A DNA stretch of 62,828 nucleotides. Source: Desulfonatronum thiodismutans (GTDB taxonomy: Bacteria; Desulfobacterota; Desulfovibrionia; Desulfovibrionales; Desulfonatronaceae). This document shows, piece after piece, positions 8,569 through 17,578 of this stretch. Within the stretch, counting starts at the first letter, position 1, and every line of letters begins with the position of its first letter. Where the stretch lies: positions 1 through 62,828 of the forward strand of contig NZ_JPIK01000026.1 in assembly GCF_000717475.1 (NCBI RefSeq), read 5' to 3'. Position numbers and translations under genes: made by a program. The notes beneath the pieces were generated by a model. The model saw nothing but the letters and a program-made list of their open reading frames with translations, had not been told where the DNA came from and made no database searches.

Positions 8569-8699
8569 GAATCGGTATCGAAATCGAAATCGAAATCGTG
8601 ATCGAAATCGAACGTCATGTCTAAGAAGATAAGTAACCACAGGGTGGTGCACAGTATTTTTTAATTTCGATTTCGATTTCGATTTCGATACCGATTTGG
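8569..8699. repeat. Inverted pair of ATTTCG hexamer arrays
   Basis: The left arm (8569-8606) is AATCGGTATCG followed by repeated AAATCG units. The right arm (8663-8699) is its reverse complement, repeated TTTCGA ending in ATACCGATT. Roughly 30 bases can pair with a loop of about 65. Diverged single copies of the same hexamer lie at 40280-40308 and 43543-43575, so this is a dispersed repeat family in this genome. Confidence 0.75.
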
Positions 8700-8997
8700 A
8701 TTATGGTGAGAACAGATTTACCCTGGACGCCGGATATGCGCGCATTGACATTTGAAAAAAACAGCATGTATGGCTTACCAGCCGAATATGGGTGATGCCG
8801 TCTTCGGCGAGGGGAGCCAAGCTTTTTCCGCCACGAAATCGATGGTGAAATCCCGCCTAGGGTCGGCTGAAGACAAGCCCTTGAGAACAAAGCATCCTTT
8901 GCCCCGGTTGTCAAAATGCCCAAGCGACACGCGCTTGCCATTTTGGTTCTGGGAGTCCACAATAATTCAAACAACCCAACATGGAAGCAGCAGCGTC
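8700..8997. other. Intergenic stretch upstream of the methyltransferase, with a possible minus-strand relic
   Basis: No convincing gene. A minus-strand frame (about 8775-8960) encodes a protein-like string around NRGKGCFVLKGLSSADPRR and DFTIDFVAEKAW, but it lacks a Shine-Dalgarno and I do not recognise it. It may be the remnant of a displaced gene. The plus-strand promoter of the next gene should be here, but no clear -35/-10 pair was found. Confidence 0.3.
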
Positions 8998-9561
8998 ATG
9001 AGCACAGTCAACTATGTGAAATGTTTTTTGCGGGACAAAAACGTCGCCTCCATCACGCCGACATCCCCCTTTGGGGTCAAACGGGTGTGCAAAAAGATCG
9101 ATTTTTCCCAGGCCAACGTGATCGTCGAATACGGCCCCGGCGCCGGGGTTTTTACGGAGTATCTGCTCAAAAAGATGCGGCCCAGCGCCCATCTTGTCCT
9201 GATCGAGCGCAACAAGGACATGTTCAAGTGTCTGACCAAGGCGTTTCGCAGCGAGCGGGTGCACATTTTCAACGACAGCGTGGAAAACGTCGGCGCTCTG
9301 GTCAACGGCCAGTTGCCGGGTAAGCCGGACTACATCATTTCCGGAATTCCCTTCTCCTACCTCGACCAGCAAACCCGACAGGAAATCATCCATCAAACCC
9401 ATCAGATTCTGGCCGAGAACGGCAAATTCCTGGCTTACCAGACGTTCTACCAGAAGGACGACCACCTGTTCGTGCACCTGGAGCATTTTTTCCGGAACGT
9501 CAAATCCGAGTTCGAACTGCTGAACATTCCCCCGATGCGGATTTATGAAGCCGTGAAGTAA
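8998..9561 (+). CDS. SAM methyltransferase (KsgA/phospholipid N-methyltransferase-like)
   Basis: This 187-residue class I methyltransferase has motif I as VEYGPGAGVFTEYLLKKM (about 43-60), the acidic ribose-binding strand LVLIERN, and motif IV as IISGIPFSYLD in place of the NPPY-like motif of rRNA adenine dimethylases. This arrangement resembles PmtA-type phospholipid N-methyltransferases more than KsgA. The ATG at 8998 is chosen because the Rossmann core starts soon after; the frame upstream lacks coding character. It precedes a membrane-anchored protein by 25 bases. Confidence 0.75.
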   Translation: MSTVNYVKCFLRDKNVASITPTSPFGVKRVCKKIDFSQANVIVEYGPGAGVFTEYLLKKMRPSAHLVLIERNKDMFKCLTKAFRSERVHIFNDSVENVGALVNGQLPGKPDYIISGIPFSYLDQQTRQEIIHQTHQILAENGKFLAYQTFYQKDDHLFVHLEHFFRNVKSEFELLNIPPMRIYEAVK

Positions 9562-9586
9562 CCCTGTCGAACAAAGGAGGGGCGTC

Positions 9587-10744
9587 GTGCGCAAGGTCCT
9601 GATGGTTGCAATCGGCGCGGTGGTTCTGGCCGCCGCGGCCTTGATCCTGATGTGGCGTCCCGGAGATGAGCAAGCGGTGGTGGATGTTCCCCCCGCGCGG
9701 ACGGTTTCTCCCGAACCGCAAGCTCCCGCGGAATCACGATACGTCGCGCCCCTCCCGATTCTTCCTCCCGTGCTTGAGGGCGAGCCTGACGCGGCCCTTG
9801 AAGCTCCAGGGTCTCCACCTGACCCATCAATTGCCCCACCCGACGAGACGGATGTTCCCGGCTTGCCGGAAGCCCAGTCTGCCCCCCCGGAAGACCCTCT
9901 GGAATCCCAACCCTCCGGCCTGACGAACATCAGCGGATCGTTTTTCGACGACCTGGCCCACCAGATCGTGGCCGGGTACCATCCGCCCAATTCCGAGTTC
10001 AATCCCCAAGCCCAGGGACGGCTGCAATTCCATTTTTCGTCCCTGAATCGGCGCTATGGGATGGATTTGGTCGGCCTGGATCACCAAAGCCCTTCCTTGA
10101 TCCAGGGCAGGGAGGAGATTTTCCGGAATCTGCTTCAGCCCGAAGCCCTGGAAACCATCTGGGTGCTGTTCGTGCCGGTCTTCGAGCAGGCCCTGGATGA
10201 AGCGGTGCTGACCGGGCGATGGTCGTTCCCGGCCCAGGGAGGATCGTCCGAAGAGCGCGGCCTGAACATCCAGGAGCAGCAGGAGTTCTATCGGTTATTG
10301 TCCGGTTCCGTTGCGGCCCTGTCCCAGGCTGTGCAAGCCTACGCGGACCATCAAGACGCTCCGGCCCTGATGGCGCGGTGGTTCCAGGCCCAGACCAATG
10401 CTTATGCCGCCCATTCCCGCTATCAGCTGGCTGAGACCGAACTGTTGACCTCCCAGGAAGAAGCCCCGGACGATCAGGTCCGCATCCTGGCCGAACGCCT
10501 GGAGCGGGATGCCGCGGCCCAGGGCATCATGCAGGCCATCGCCGCCAGGGAACAAGCCCGGCGGGAATTGCTGGAGATATTCGCAACCGGACGTTCTCGT
10601 CCCGATCTGAGCGAATCCGAGTTGGTCTATCTCGCCGAATGGCTCCATCGCCGCACCCACGCTCACCCCGAACGTACCCAGGCCCTTCGTCACATGGCCG
10701 ACAAATTCCGCGAGTTGTCCCTGCGGTTGAATCCGGGTTCCTGA
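9587..10744 (+). CDS. Membrane-anchored proline-rich protein of unknown function
   Basis: The GTG start at 9587 is fixed by a strong Shine-Dalgarno (AAAGGAGG) six bases upstream. The 385-residue protein has one N-terminal membrane helix (about 4-23), then a Pro/Glu-rich linker (about 28-110), then an alpha-helical periplasmic-type domain (about 115-382). This contains no recognised family, but resembles helical scaffolds in its regular Leu/Ala heptads. It is convergent with the ketosynthase at 10759, only 14 bases away. Confidence 0.6.
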   Translation: MRKVLMVAIGAVVLAAAALILMWRPGDEQAVVDVPPARTVSPEPQAPAESRYVAPLPILPPVLEGEPDAALEAPGSPPDPSIAPPDETDVPGLPEAQSAPPEDPLESQPSGLTNISGSFFDDLAHQIVAGYHPPNSEFNPQAQGRLQFHFSSLNRRYGMDLVGLDHQSPSLIQGREEIFRNLLQPEALETIWVLFVPVFEQALDEAVLTGRWSFPAQGGSSEERGLNIQEQQEFYRLLSGSVAALSQAVQAYADHQDAPALMARWFQAQTNAYAAHSRYQLAETELLTSQEEAPDDQVRILAERLERDAAAQGIMQAIAAREQARRELLEIFATGRSRPDLSESELVYLAEWLHRRTHAHPERTQALRHMADKFRELSLRLNPGS

Positions 10745-10758
10745 TTTTCGTCTCCCTC

Positions 10759-11994
10759 TCACCGGGAAAGGGCCAGGACGCTGTTGGTCCCGCCGAAGGC
10801 CAGGGATTGGGACAGGGCGTGGGGCTGGTCGCGGTTGGTCGTTATGGTGAGGGGAGACAGGGCGATGTCCTCGCCCGGTTCGCTGAATCCGGGGCTCGCG
10901 GGGACCTTGCCCAGGCGCAGAAACGCCAGGCTGAGCACGGCTTCGATGGCCCCGGCGGCACCGAGGGCGTGCCCAGTGGCCCCTTTGGTGGACAGGAACG
11001 GGACGGCGGGCAAGTCCTCGGCCAACACCCTGCTTTCCACGGCGTCGTTGTCCTTGGTTCCCGTGCCGTGGGCATTGACAAAGGCGATGTCGTCCTGGGT
11101 CAGTCCGGCGATGCGCAAAGCCTCGGCCAGGGCGTTTTTGAGGCCCAGTCCTTCCGGGTGCGGCGCGGTCAGGTGGTGGGCGTCGCAGGCCGTTCCGTAT
11201 CCGAGAATTTTTCCGAGAATTTTCTCGGGATTCCCCCCCAATACTCCCTTCTCCGTCTCTTTTCCCGAAGGCTGGGCCTCCAGGATCATGATCCCCGCGC
11301 CCTCTCCCAGATTCAGCCCCCGACGATCCCGGTCAAAGGGGCGGCACGGCTCCGGGTCCATGATCTTCAGGGAAGCGAAGCCGTTGTAGGTCACCCGGCA
11401 CAGCTCGTCCGCGCCCCCGGCCACCACCACGTCGCACAGCCCCGCCCGGATCCATCCGGCCCCGATCCCGATGGCGTCCGTACCCGAGGAACAGGCGTTG
11501 GTCACGGTCTGACACGGCCCCTGGAATCCGAATTCCCGTGCAATGGCCGCCGCGGGGTTGCCGCGCAGATAGCGACGTACCGGCTCCATGTCCGGGTTCT
11601 GGGATTGGAGATACTCGCGGTAAAATTCCTCACTGTTCAACGTCCCGCCCACGGTGGTGCCGATGCACACCCCGACGCGCAAATTTCGGCAACGATCCGC
11701 GGAGAGACTTGCCTGGTAAAGAGCTTCGCGGGCCGCGTGCAAGGCAAAGCGCACGGTCAAGGTCCGGTGGGTGTCCTGATTTTCGGCGAAGAACGCCTCG
11801 GGAGCCTCAAAGACGGGGTACATCGTGGGATGGCTGCTCTGAAATCGTCGAGGAGGAGCAGGGGCACGCCGACCGGAAAAAATGGTTTGCATGCAATGCT
11901 CCAGGTTCATCCCGGTAGCGCAGATGCATCCCATGCCCGTTACGGGTACCGGCACGAGGCTGGTCGAGGTATGGTTGGGACACGGTACGCTCAC
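10759..11994 (-). CDS. Beta-ketoacyl-ACP synthase (FabF type)
   Basis: This 411-residue condensing enzyme has the full catalytic set: Cys168 in TNACSSGTDAI, His309 in NAHGTGT, and Lys337 and His342 in STKGATGHALGAAG. The GTG start overlaps the ACP stop (GTGA), so it is coupled to the upstream ACP. It decarboxylatively extends ACP-bound acyl chains. An N-terminal region of about 20 residues precedes the usual VPVTGMG start. It is the last gene of the minus-strand half of the cluster. It most resembles the ketosynthases of aryl-polyene/ladderane-type clusters, not primary FabF. Confidence 0.9.
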   Translation of the reverse strand: MSVPCPNHTSTSLVPVPVTGMGCICATGMNLEHCMQTIFSGRRAPAPPRRFQSSHPTMYPVFEAPEAFFAENQDTHRTLTVRFALHAAREALYQASLSADRCRNLRVGVCIGTTVGGTLNSEEFYREYLQSQNPDMEPVRRYLRGNPAAAIAREFGFQGPCQTVTNACSSGTDAIGIGAGWIRAGLCDVVVAGGADELCRVTYNGFASLKIMDPEPCRPFDRDRRGLNLGEGAGIMILEAQPSGKETEKGVLGGNPEKILGKILGYGTACDAHHLTAPHPEGLGLKNALAEALRIAGLTQDDIAFVNAHGTGTKDNDAVESRVLAEDLPAVPFLSTKGATGHALGAAGAIEAVLSLAFLRLGKVPASPGFSEPGEDIALSPLTITTNRDQPHALSQSLAFGGTNSVLALSR

Positions 11995-12245
11995 TGGGGA
12001 CTGCGCTCCTGGATGAAGTCGCACAGCGCGTTGACGGATTGAAATGCCGTCCGCCCTTGCTCCATGTCCGCGATGACCACCCCGAAGTGTTTCTGGATGA
12101 TGACCACCAGTTCCACGGCGTCCAGGGAGTCCAGCCCCAGTCCCTCGCCGAAGAGCGGCGCATCGTCGTCGATATCTTCGGGGGAGATGTCCTCCAGATT
12201 CAGTTCCTCGATCAGAGTTTGTTTGACTTTGTCCTTGAAGCTCAT
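11991..12245 (-). CDS. Acyl carrier protein
   Basis: This 84-residue acidic protein has the phosphopantetheine attachment Ser40 in GLGLDSLDAVEL. It is a dedicated ACP for this cluster, one of two here. It is followed at once by its ketosynthase (GTGA overlap). It carries the growing chain as a thioester in the cytoplasm. Confidence 0.95.
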   Translation of the reverse strand: MSFKDKVKQTLIEELNLEDISPEDIDDDAPLFGEGLGLDSLDAVELVVIIQKHFGVVIADMEQGRTAFQSVNALCDFIQERSPQ

Positions 12246-12310
12246 CGTGTTGTCCTTTGTTCGTCGTATTTGTTGTCGGGATAATTTTTCAATAGCTCCG
12301 AGCAGCTTCG

Positions 12311-12392
12311 CCTGGACCCCGGCCTGCGCCGGGGTGACTTTGCGGAAAGGCCCTGTTGAATTCAGTCATTCCGGCGAAGGCCGGAATCCAGG
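12311..12392. repeat. Paired REP-like inverted repeat (CCTGGA...GTGAC family)
   Basis: Two inverted, imperfectly palindromic units, CCTGGACCCCGGCCTGCGCC and the complement of CCTGGATTCCGGCCTTCGCC, are separated by about 26 bases, between the ACP start and the acyltransferase end. The same paired design recurs at 36139-36219 and 45457-45537. This is a REP/BIME-like family. Confidence 0.8.
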
Positions 12393-12420
12393 TCTCTTTT
12401 TGGTGATCGATGGCACGATC

Positions 12421-13383
12421 TTATCGGGGCGTACTCCACATATCGTGAAAGTTGTAGAACTGGTAGGGATAGTCCTTGGAATACGTTTCCAGGGATTCAA
12501 CGAACTCCAGGGCGAACGGTCGCAGGGCTTCCAATCGACGGTCCCGGACTTGGGGGACCTGGATCACCCGGGCCAGGTTCAGGGCATAGGCGTCAGGCCC
12601 GGTTTTGTTCGAGAAAAGCACGGCCACGGGCGCTCCGGTGGTGGCGGCGATTTTGTAGGCCCCTACTGGAAAGGCAGCCGACTCGCCCAGAAACGGCAGA
12701 TCCAGATGGTTCTGGTCGTGGCCGAAGATCCGGTCGCCCATGACGCTGACGATTTCTCCGCGTCCCAGAGCCTGGACAATTTCCACGGCTCCGCCGAGAA
12801 ATCCGTTGGGGTCGATGATCCTGTACGGCGATTCCAGTCCCTTATGTTCATGGTAGTGCCGGTCAACGTCTCCCTGATCCCGCTGCATGAGCAGGTGCGT
12901 CGGGACCTGAAGCCTATTCAGGCCGGACATGGCTGCCTGCCAGCAGCCCACGTGGGCGCCCATCAGAATCAGTCCCCGCCCCTGGTCCAGCAACTCCCGA
13001 AGTGTTTGAAATCCGTTGAAACGGACGGCCATGCTTTCCGGTCCGAGAATTCCCGCCCTTGCCCGGTCCACCAGGGCCTGAGCAAAGGAAAGGCTGAGTC
13101 GGAAGCTGTCCGTAAAGGCCTGGAAGCCGGTGTGAGTCGGGAAACGGCGACTTAGGTAGTGCCGGGTCCTGGCTCGAATTCGAGGCCGAAAAAGCAGGTA
13201 ATACGCAACCACCGGGTAGGTCCAGGCATAGGCCAGGCGACGCCCGCCCAGGCGAATGGCCAGATAGAAAAACTGGTGCTGCCATCTGGCTGCGATGCTC
13301 CGGCTGGACCAGGCGGAAGAGCCGCCGGAAGAGGCGGACGCAGATGCGGATGACGATGCGGATGAAGAGGTGGGGCTGGTCAT
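12421..13383 (-). CDS. LpxL-like acyltransferase (lysophospholipid/lipid A type)
   Basis: This 320-residue LABLAT-family protein resembles the acyltransferase of aryl polyene clusters (ApeD-like). A Ser/Ala-rich low-complexity N-terminus (4-27) precedes hydrophobic segments and the HX4 motif at GAHVGCWQAAM. Here His144 is present, but the usual acidic residue is Gln149. MQRDQGDVDRHYHEHKG and MGDRIFGHDQ fit the family's substrate pocket. ATG at 13381-13383 shares a base with the preceding stop (TAATG). It would attach the chain to a glycolipid or lipid anchor at the inner membrane. Confidence 0.85.
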   Translation of the reverse strand: MTSPTSSSASSSASASASSGGSSAWSSRSIAARWQHQFFYLAIRLGGRRLAYAWTYPVVAYYLLFRPRIRARTRHYLSRRFPTHTGFQAFTDSFRLSLSFAQALVDRARAGILGPESMAVRFNGFQTLRELLDQGRGLILMGAHVGCWQAAMSGLNRLQVPTHLLMQRDQGDVDRHYHEHKGLESPYRIIDPNGFLGGAVEIVQALGRGEIVSVMGDRIFGHDQNHLDLPFLGESAAFPVGAYKIAATTGAPVAVLFSNKTGPDAYALNLARVIQVPQVRDRRLEALRPFALEFVESLETYSKDYPYQFYNFHDMWSTPR

Positions 13384-14582
13384 TATGCGTCGCGTTCCTT
13401 GGCGTTTCGCCGGATGGAAAGGCGCACAAGGTGGGCCGTGATGAACGTGGCCCCTGCTACCAGGGAAGCCAGGACCGGAGCCAGTACCAGGGAGCCGAGC
13501 ACCCATTCCCAGAGTCGGGCCGGGGCCTGATGCCCCAGGGTCTGGATGGTGAATTCGGTCAGAAGCGAGCCGTGGCGCAGATAATGGCCGGTTTCGATGC
13601 ACAGCGCCGGTACCAGCGGCGGCATGCACAACTGGCTGGCGGCAACGGCCATAACCCGGTTCTGGCCCAGATATCCGGCCGTGAACAGGATAGCCATGGT
13701 ATGGATGCCCACCAGGGGCAATGTTCCCAAAAACACGCCCAGGAAGGCGGCCCTGGCCAGGCCGCCCGGCGTGATCGCTTCGCGCAGCAGGATCTTCAGG
13801 GACTGGATCGGCCGAAGAATACTTATGGCCGCACTCCCCTGGGTCCGCTCGATGATCCGGCGATGGGGCCAGGGGAGCATGGAGCGCAGGGTCAGTCGGG
13901 TGTTCAGCCAGGATATCCGGACATTGTCCATGAATGCCCGAAAGTGGGAAACCCGCTGTTCAGCCGGGGGATAGTGGACCCGAACCGGCACGTCCAGCAG
14001 ATCCAGTCCGGCCCAGGCCGAGCGGACCAGCACTTCCACTTCAAAGGCGTAGCGGGTTTCGGTGAACTCCAGATGCTCGAACAGGGCCACGGGGTAAGCC
14101 CGGAAACCGCTTTGCGTGTCCAGCAGTTTGCGGCCGGTCTGGACGCGCAGCCAGAAGTTGGAGAACCAGCGCCCGAACCGGGAAGCCCGGGGTACGTTGG
14201 CCGTGGTGAAATCCCGTGCCCCCACGATGACGGCCAAGGGGTGATTTCGAACGGTGTCGAAGAATTGGGGCAGATCGCCGGGATCGTGCTGGCCGTCCGC
14301 GTCGATGGTCACGATGTGCGTCGAGCCGTGGGCGGCGGCCTCCCGAGCCGCGGTGCGAATGGCCGCTCCCTTGCCCTGGTTCGTTTGGTGCGCCCGGATA
14401 TGCACGGGCAGGTCGGCGATATGCTTCAGCCCCTGGTCCGTGCTTCCGTCGTCCACCACCATCACCTCCGGATACACCGCCAAAACGCCCTCCACCACCT
14501 GCCTGAGGGTGGAACCGTGGTTGTACACGGGCACGACCACGAGGATGCGGGGTTCCCGGTTACGCTCCGTGTCACGCACCAT
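13383..14582 (-). CDS. GT2 glycosyltransferase fused to DUF2062 membrane domain
   Basis: This 399-residue protein has an N-terminal GT-A glycosyltransferase (about 1-225: ILVVVPVYNHG, VMVVDDGSTD, HIVTIDADGQHDPGDL, TQSGFRAYP) and a C-terminal DUF2062 segment with several membrane helices (about 265-385). In APE clusters a GT2 and a LABLAT acyltransferase are often one fused protein (ApeJ); here they are neighbouring genes joined by TAATG. It likely builds the sugar or polar headgroup of the cluster's lipid. The start overlaps the radical SAM gene by 11 bases. Confidence 0.85.
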   Translation of the reverse strand: MVRDTERNREPRILVVVPVYNHGSTLRQVVEGVLAVYPEVMVVDDGSTDQGLKHIADLPVHIRAHQTNQGKGAAIRTAAREAAAHGSTHIVTIDADGQHDPGDLPQFFDTVRNHPLAVIVGARDFTTANVPRASRFGRWFSNFWLRVQTGRKLLDTQSGFRAYPVALFEHLEFTETRYAFEVEVLVRSAWAGLDLLDVPVRVHYPPAEQRVSHFRAFMDNVRISWLNTRLTLRSMLPWPHRRIIERTQGSAAISILRPIQSLKILLREAITPGGLARAAFLGVFLGTLPLVGIHTMAILFTAGYLGQNRVMAVAASQLCMPPLVPALCIETGHYLRHGSLLTEFTIQTLGHQAPARLWEWVLGSLVLAPVLASLVAGATFITAHLVRLSIRRNAKERDA

Positions 14583-16023
14583 CGAACCTGTCCCGGCCCC
14601 GCGCAAAGCGGATGAATGATCCAAGATTGAGGAGGAACCGACGCCAACTGTCCGGGGAGCGCCAGAGCATGGTGGCGTAGTCCAGGAGCACGTGGTGGCG
14701 CTGGTAATGTTGGCGGTAGAAGGAGACATGGAGCTCTTCCAGGCGTTCACGGGTAAAGCCTCGGGGCACGAAGAGGAAGTGCATGCAGTCCATGCGGCTC
14801 CAATCCTCGTCGAACTCTCCGTGGTCGCGGATGGTCGCGTAGGCCGGAGCGCCGGGGAAGGGGGTGAACTTGGTCAGGTTGAAGTCGTCCACGGGCAGGG
14901 AGAACAGGAACCGGCGGGTTTTTTCCACGCTTTCCTCGGTCTCGCCGGGTAGGCCGATCATCAACAGTCCCTTGACGCGGATGCCGACCTTCTTGATCAG
15001 CCGGATGCGTTCGGCCAATTGATCCAGGTCTATCTTGCGGTTCATGGCGCGAAGCAAGTCCTGATCCCCGGTTTCGATGCCCAGGCTGATCATCCAGCAC
15101 CCGGCGGCCTTGAGGCGGCGAAGCAGGGGTTCGGTGACGTGTTCGGCGCGCACCGCGCAGTTGAAGGTCATGTCCAGAGGTGCATCAATCATCAGGTCCG
15201 TGAGTTGTTCGATGCGCTGGAGATGAAACGTGAACTGGTCGTCGTAGAAATTGACATGCCGGATGCCGAAGCGCTCCTTGAGATAGCGCATGTGGTCATA
15301 CAGGTAGGCGGCGGAGTTGAAGCGGTAGCTGCGTTCAAACACGGATCGGTCGCAATAGGCGCAGGCGTACGGACATCCGCGGCTGGACAAGGCGCTGGCG
15401 TTGGGAGTCGTGGGGTAGTTGAACACGGGCAGCGTGTAGCGGCCGGGGTAGCCCGGCAGACGCTCATAGGCCGGGTACGGCAGGTCGTCCAGATTCGGAA
15501 TTCGTGGCCGGGGCCCGGCAAAGACGATTTCGTCGGCGCAAGCGCCTCGGGAGATCACTCCGAGGACATCGTGACTCAGGCCTTCGGTTTGGATCAGCTC
15601 CGCCAGGCTCTGCTCGCCCTCGCCGACGACGATGTGGTCGATCACCGGGTGGTCGCGCAGCATTCGTTCCCGCAAGGCCGAGACATGCACCCCGCCAAAG
15701 ACCACGCGTACGCCGGGCAGCACCGCCTTGGCCAGCCCGGCCAGCCGGACCCCGTCCAGGAAGGTGGAGGTGGTGCAGGAAAAACCGACGAATCCGGGCC
15801 GTTTTTCCAGCAGCAGGTCGCGCATCCGCCGTTCCGAGTCCGGCCAAGCGTAAAAATCCACGATGTCCGACTCAATGCCCAGTTTTTCCAGGTACGCGGC
15901 CATTGTGGCCAGTCCCAGGGGCGGCATGATGTTGGCCAAGCGGGAAATGTCTCCACCGGCCCGTCCGGCGGCGTATCCCAAAGGATGGACCAGGAGAACG
16001 CGATTGTGGTCAAGGGTGGGCAT
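14572..16023 (-). CDS. B12-binding-type radical SAM enzyme 1
   Basis: This 483-residue protein has an N-terminal cobalamin-binding-like Rossmann domain (about 8-140; FVGFSCTTSTFLDGV, VVFGGVHVSALRERM, IDHIVVGEGE), then a radical SAM TIM barrel with Cys217, Cys221 and Cys224 in SSRGCPYACAYCD. Later come HVNFYDDQFT and MISLGIETGD. It lacks the DXHXXG signature of canonical B12 ligation, as in many class B enzymes. It is the first of three similar enzymes in line (14572-18862). Such enzymes methylate or rearrange unactivated carbons; ladderane-type lipid clusters carry this kind. Confidence 0.9.
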   Translation of the reverse strand: MPTLDHNRVLLVHPLGYAAGRAGGDISRLANIMPPLGLATMAAYLEKLGIESDIVDFYAWPDSERRMRDLLLEKRPGFVGFSCTTSTFLDGVRLAGLAKAVLPGVRVVFGGVHVSALRERMLRDHPVIDHIVVGEGEQSLAELIQTEGLSHDVLGVISRGACADEIVFAGPRPRIPNLDDLPYPAYERLPGYPGRYTLPVFNYPTTPNASALSSRGCPYACAYCDRSVFERSYRFNSAAYLYDHMRYLKERFGIRHVNFYDDQFTFHLQRIEQLTDLMIDAPLDMTFNCAVRAEHVTEPLLRRLKAAGCWMISLGIETGDQDLLRAMNRKIDLDQLAERIRLIKKVGIRVKGLLMIGLPGETEESVEKTRRFLFSLPVDDFNLTKFTPFPGAPAYATIRDHGEFDEDWSRMDCMHFLFVPRGFTRERLEELHVSFYRQHYQRHHVLLDYATMLWRSPDSWRRFLLNLGSFIRFARGRDRFDGA

Positions 16024-16042
16024 GATTGGGTGAAGTCGGGTG

Positions 16043-17557
16043 TCAGGCTTTGGAAGTCGAAATGCTCGCGAGGTGTTGCGCGGCGAGGGGCGGGGAGAAG
16101 GGCGCGGTTTGGGCGCTTCCTTGGGAGCAATGCGGTGATGCGGCGGGAAAAGCCTCTTTTGACGAGCCTCCGTTGGCCCTCCCGTTTGCCCGGCCGTTCC
16201 CATTTTTTCCCCGGCGCTGCTTCTCCGCGTTGATCAACTGGTCCCAGACCAGGCCTCGGTATCCGAAGCGGCGCATCACGTTCATACGATCCTGGGCGTT
16301 TCGCGGCGGGAAGAAACGGTCGCGACGACCGCGCAGGGCCTGGCTCACGATTGCATGCATGGTTTCGCGGTCCAACAGGGGACTGTGGTAATAGGCGGGA
16401 TGAAGCAGCGAGGTTTGCCGGTCGATCAGGCCTTCGGCCACGGCGCGTTTGCGCAGCCTGGTTCGCGGCAGGATGCGCAAGCCGGAATAAAGGAAGGCCA
16501 CGCAGTGTTCCATCTTTTCGAGGTTGACCAGGGTTTCCTTGATGGTCGCTTCGGTTTCCTCAGGTCCGCCGATGATCAGATAATGGGCCAGGGGAATGTC
16601 TCGGGCCGCGCAGGCGGCATTGAACCGCAACACGTCCGAACAGCAGAAGCCTTTGCCGAGTCCGGCAAGGGTTGCTTCGGCCAGGGCGTCGGAGCCGACC
16701 TCCATGCCCAGCAGGCCGGAGCGGAGCAGCAGGTCCAGTTCCTCATTGCGAATGGGGCCGGGGCGAAAAAACGCGCTCCAGCGCACGGGCAGGTTGCGTC
16801 TGAGCAGGGCTTCGGCCACGGCCAGATAGTGGCCTTGATCGTCGTTGAATACGGAGTCGGTGAAAAAGACGTGGTCCACTCCGTGGTTCCGAGCCAATTC
16901 GGCCATGTCGTCTACCACATGCTCCGGGTCCCGCGGACGGATGGTGCGTCCCTCGATGGCCGGATAGCTGCAATACACGCAGTCGTGCGGACATCCTCGC
17001 TTGGTATGCACGCCCGGCAGGCCGCTTTCCCGCTGATAATACTCCAGGATGACGGGGTCCATCCGGGGCGAACGCATTCCCGTCGCGTCCAGCGGGGTGC
17101 TTTTGACGATCCGCGGCCCGGGCTCTCCCCGCTCGATGCGGGAAAGCAGGTCCGGGACGGCCCGCTCTCCTTCCCCGGCCACGCCGAAATCCGCGCCCAG
17201 ATACTCCAGGATGGCTTCGGGCATGATGGAAAATGCCGGACCGCCGACAATGATCGGGACGTCGAGGGTCGCGCGGAGCAGTTCCACGATTCGCCTGCTC
17301 CGGTCCAGAAACCACTGTTCCGGAGAGCCGCAGGAGTCCACGTCGTCGATGTTGCGCAGCGACAGGCCGACAACCTGGGGTTGAAACTCCAGCAGGGCTG
17401 CCCGCAGCGCTTCGTCGGACTCGCCCATGGCCAGATAGTCGAGCTGCCGGACTTCATGACCCGCGGTGAACAGCGCCTGGGCGACCACGGCCATGCCCAG
17501 GGGATACACCGGATAGGGCTCGCGATCCGTGTTTGTGGCAAGCAGAAGAATTTTCAT
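16043..17557 (-). CDS. B12-binding-type radical SAM enzyme 2
   Basis: This 504-residue protein has a B12-binding-like N-terminus (about 1-140; YPLGMAVVAQAL, VVGLSLRNIDDVDS, PIIVGGPAFS, FGVAGEGE), then the radical SAM core with Cys189, Cys193 and Cys196 in TKRGCPHDCVYCS, and HVFFTDSVFNDDQ in the barrel. The last 60 residues are low-complexity (Asn/Gly, Ala/Pro) and may be non-essential. It resembles 'lipid biosynthesis B12-binding/radical SAM' proteins. It lies 19 bases past the next enzyme in the operon. Confidence 0.9.
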   Translation of the reverse strand: MKILLLATNTDREPYPVYPLGMAVVAQALFTAGHEVRQLDYLAMGESDEALRAALLEFQPQVVGLSLRNIDDVDSCGSPEQWFLDRSRRIVELLRATLDVPIIVGGPAFSIMPEAILEYLGADFGVAGEGERAVPDLLSRIERGEPGPRIVKSTPLDATGMRSPRMDPVILEYYQRESGLPGVHTKRGCPHDCVYCSYPAIEGRTIRPRDPEHVVDDMAELARNHGVDHVFFTDSVFNDDQGHYLAVAEALLRRNLPVRWSAFFRPGPIRNEELDLLLRSGLLGMEVGSDALAEATLAGLGKGFCCSDVLRFNAACAARDIPLAHYLIIGGPEETEATIKETLVNLEKMEHCVAFLYSGLRILPRTRLRKRAVAEGLIDRQTSLLHPAYYHSPLLDRETMHAIVSQALRGRRDRFFPPRNAQDRMNVMRRFGYRGLVWDQLINAEKQRRGKNGNGRANGRANGGSSKEAFPAASPHCSQGSAQTAPFSPPLAAQHLASISTSKA

Positions 17558-17578
17558 CGGCGTGGGGAAGGTACAAGA

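Noticed and set aside
8752..8997. N-terminal extension of the methyltransferase to 8752
   Set aside because: The upstream frame lacks coding character and ribosome site; the Rossmann core starts after the ATG at 8998.
10639..12042. A 467-residue plus-strand open frame opposite the ketosynthase and ACP
   Set aside because: The opposite strand encodes a full KS and ACP with catalytic residues; the plus frame is a composition artefact.
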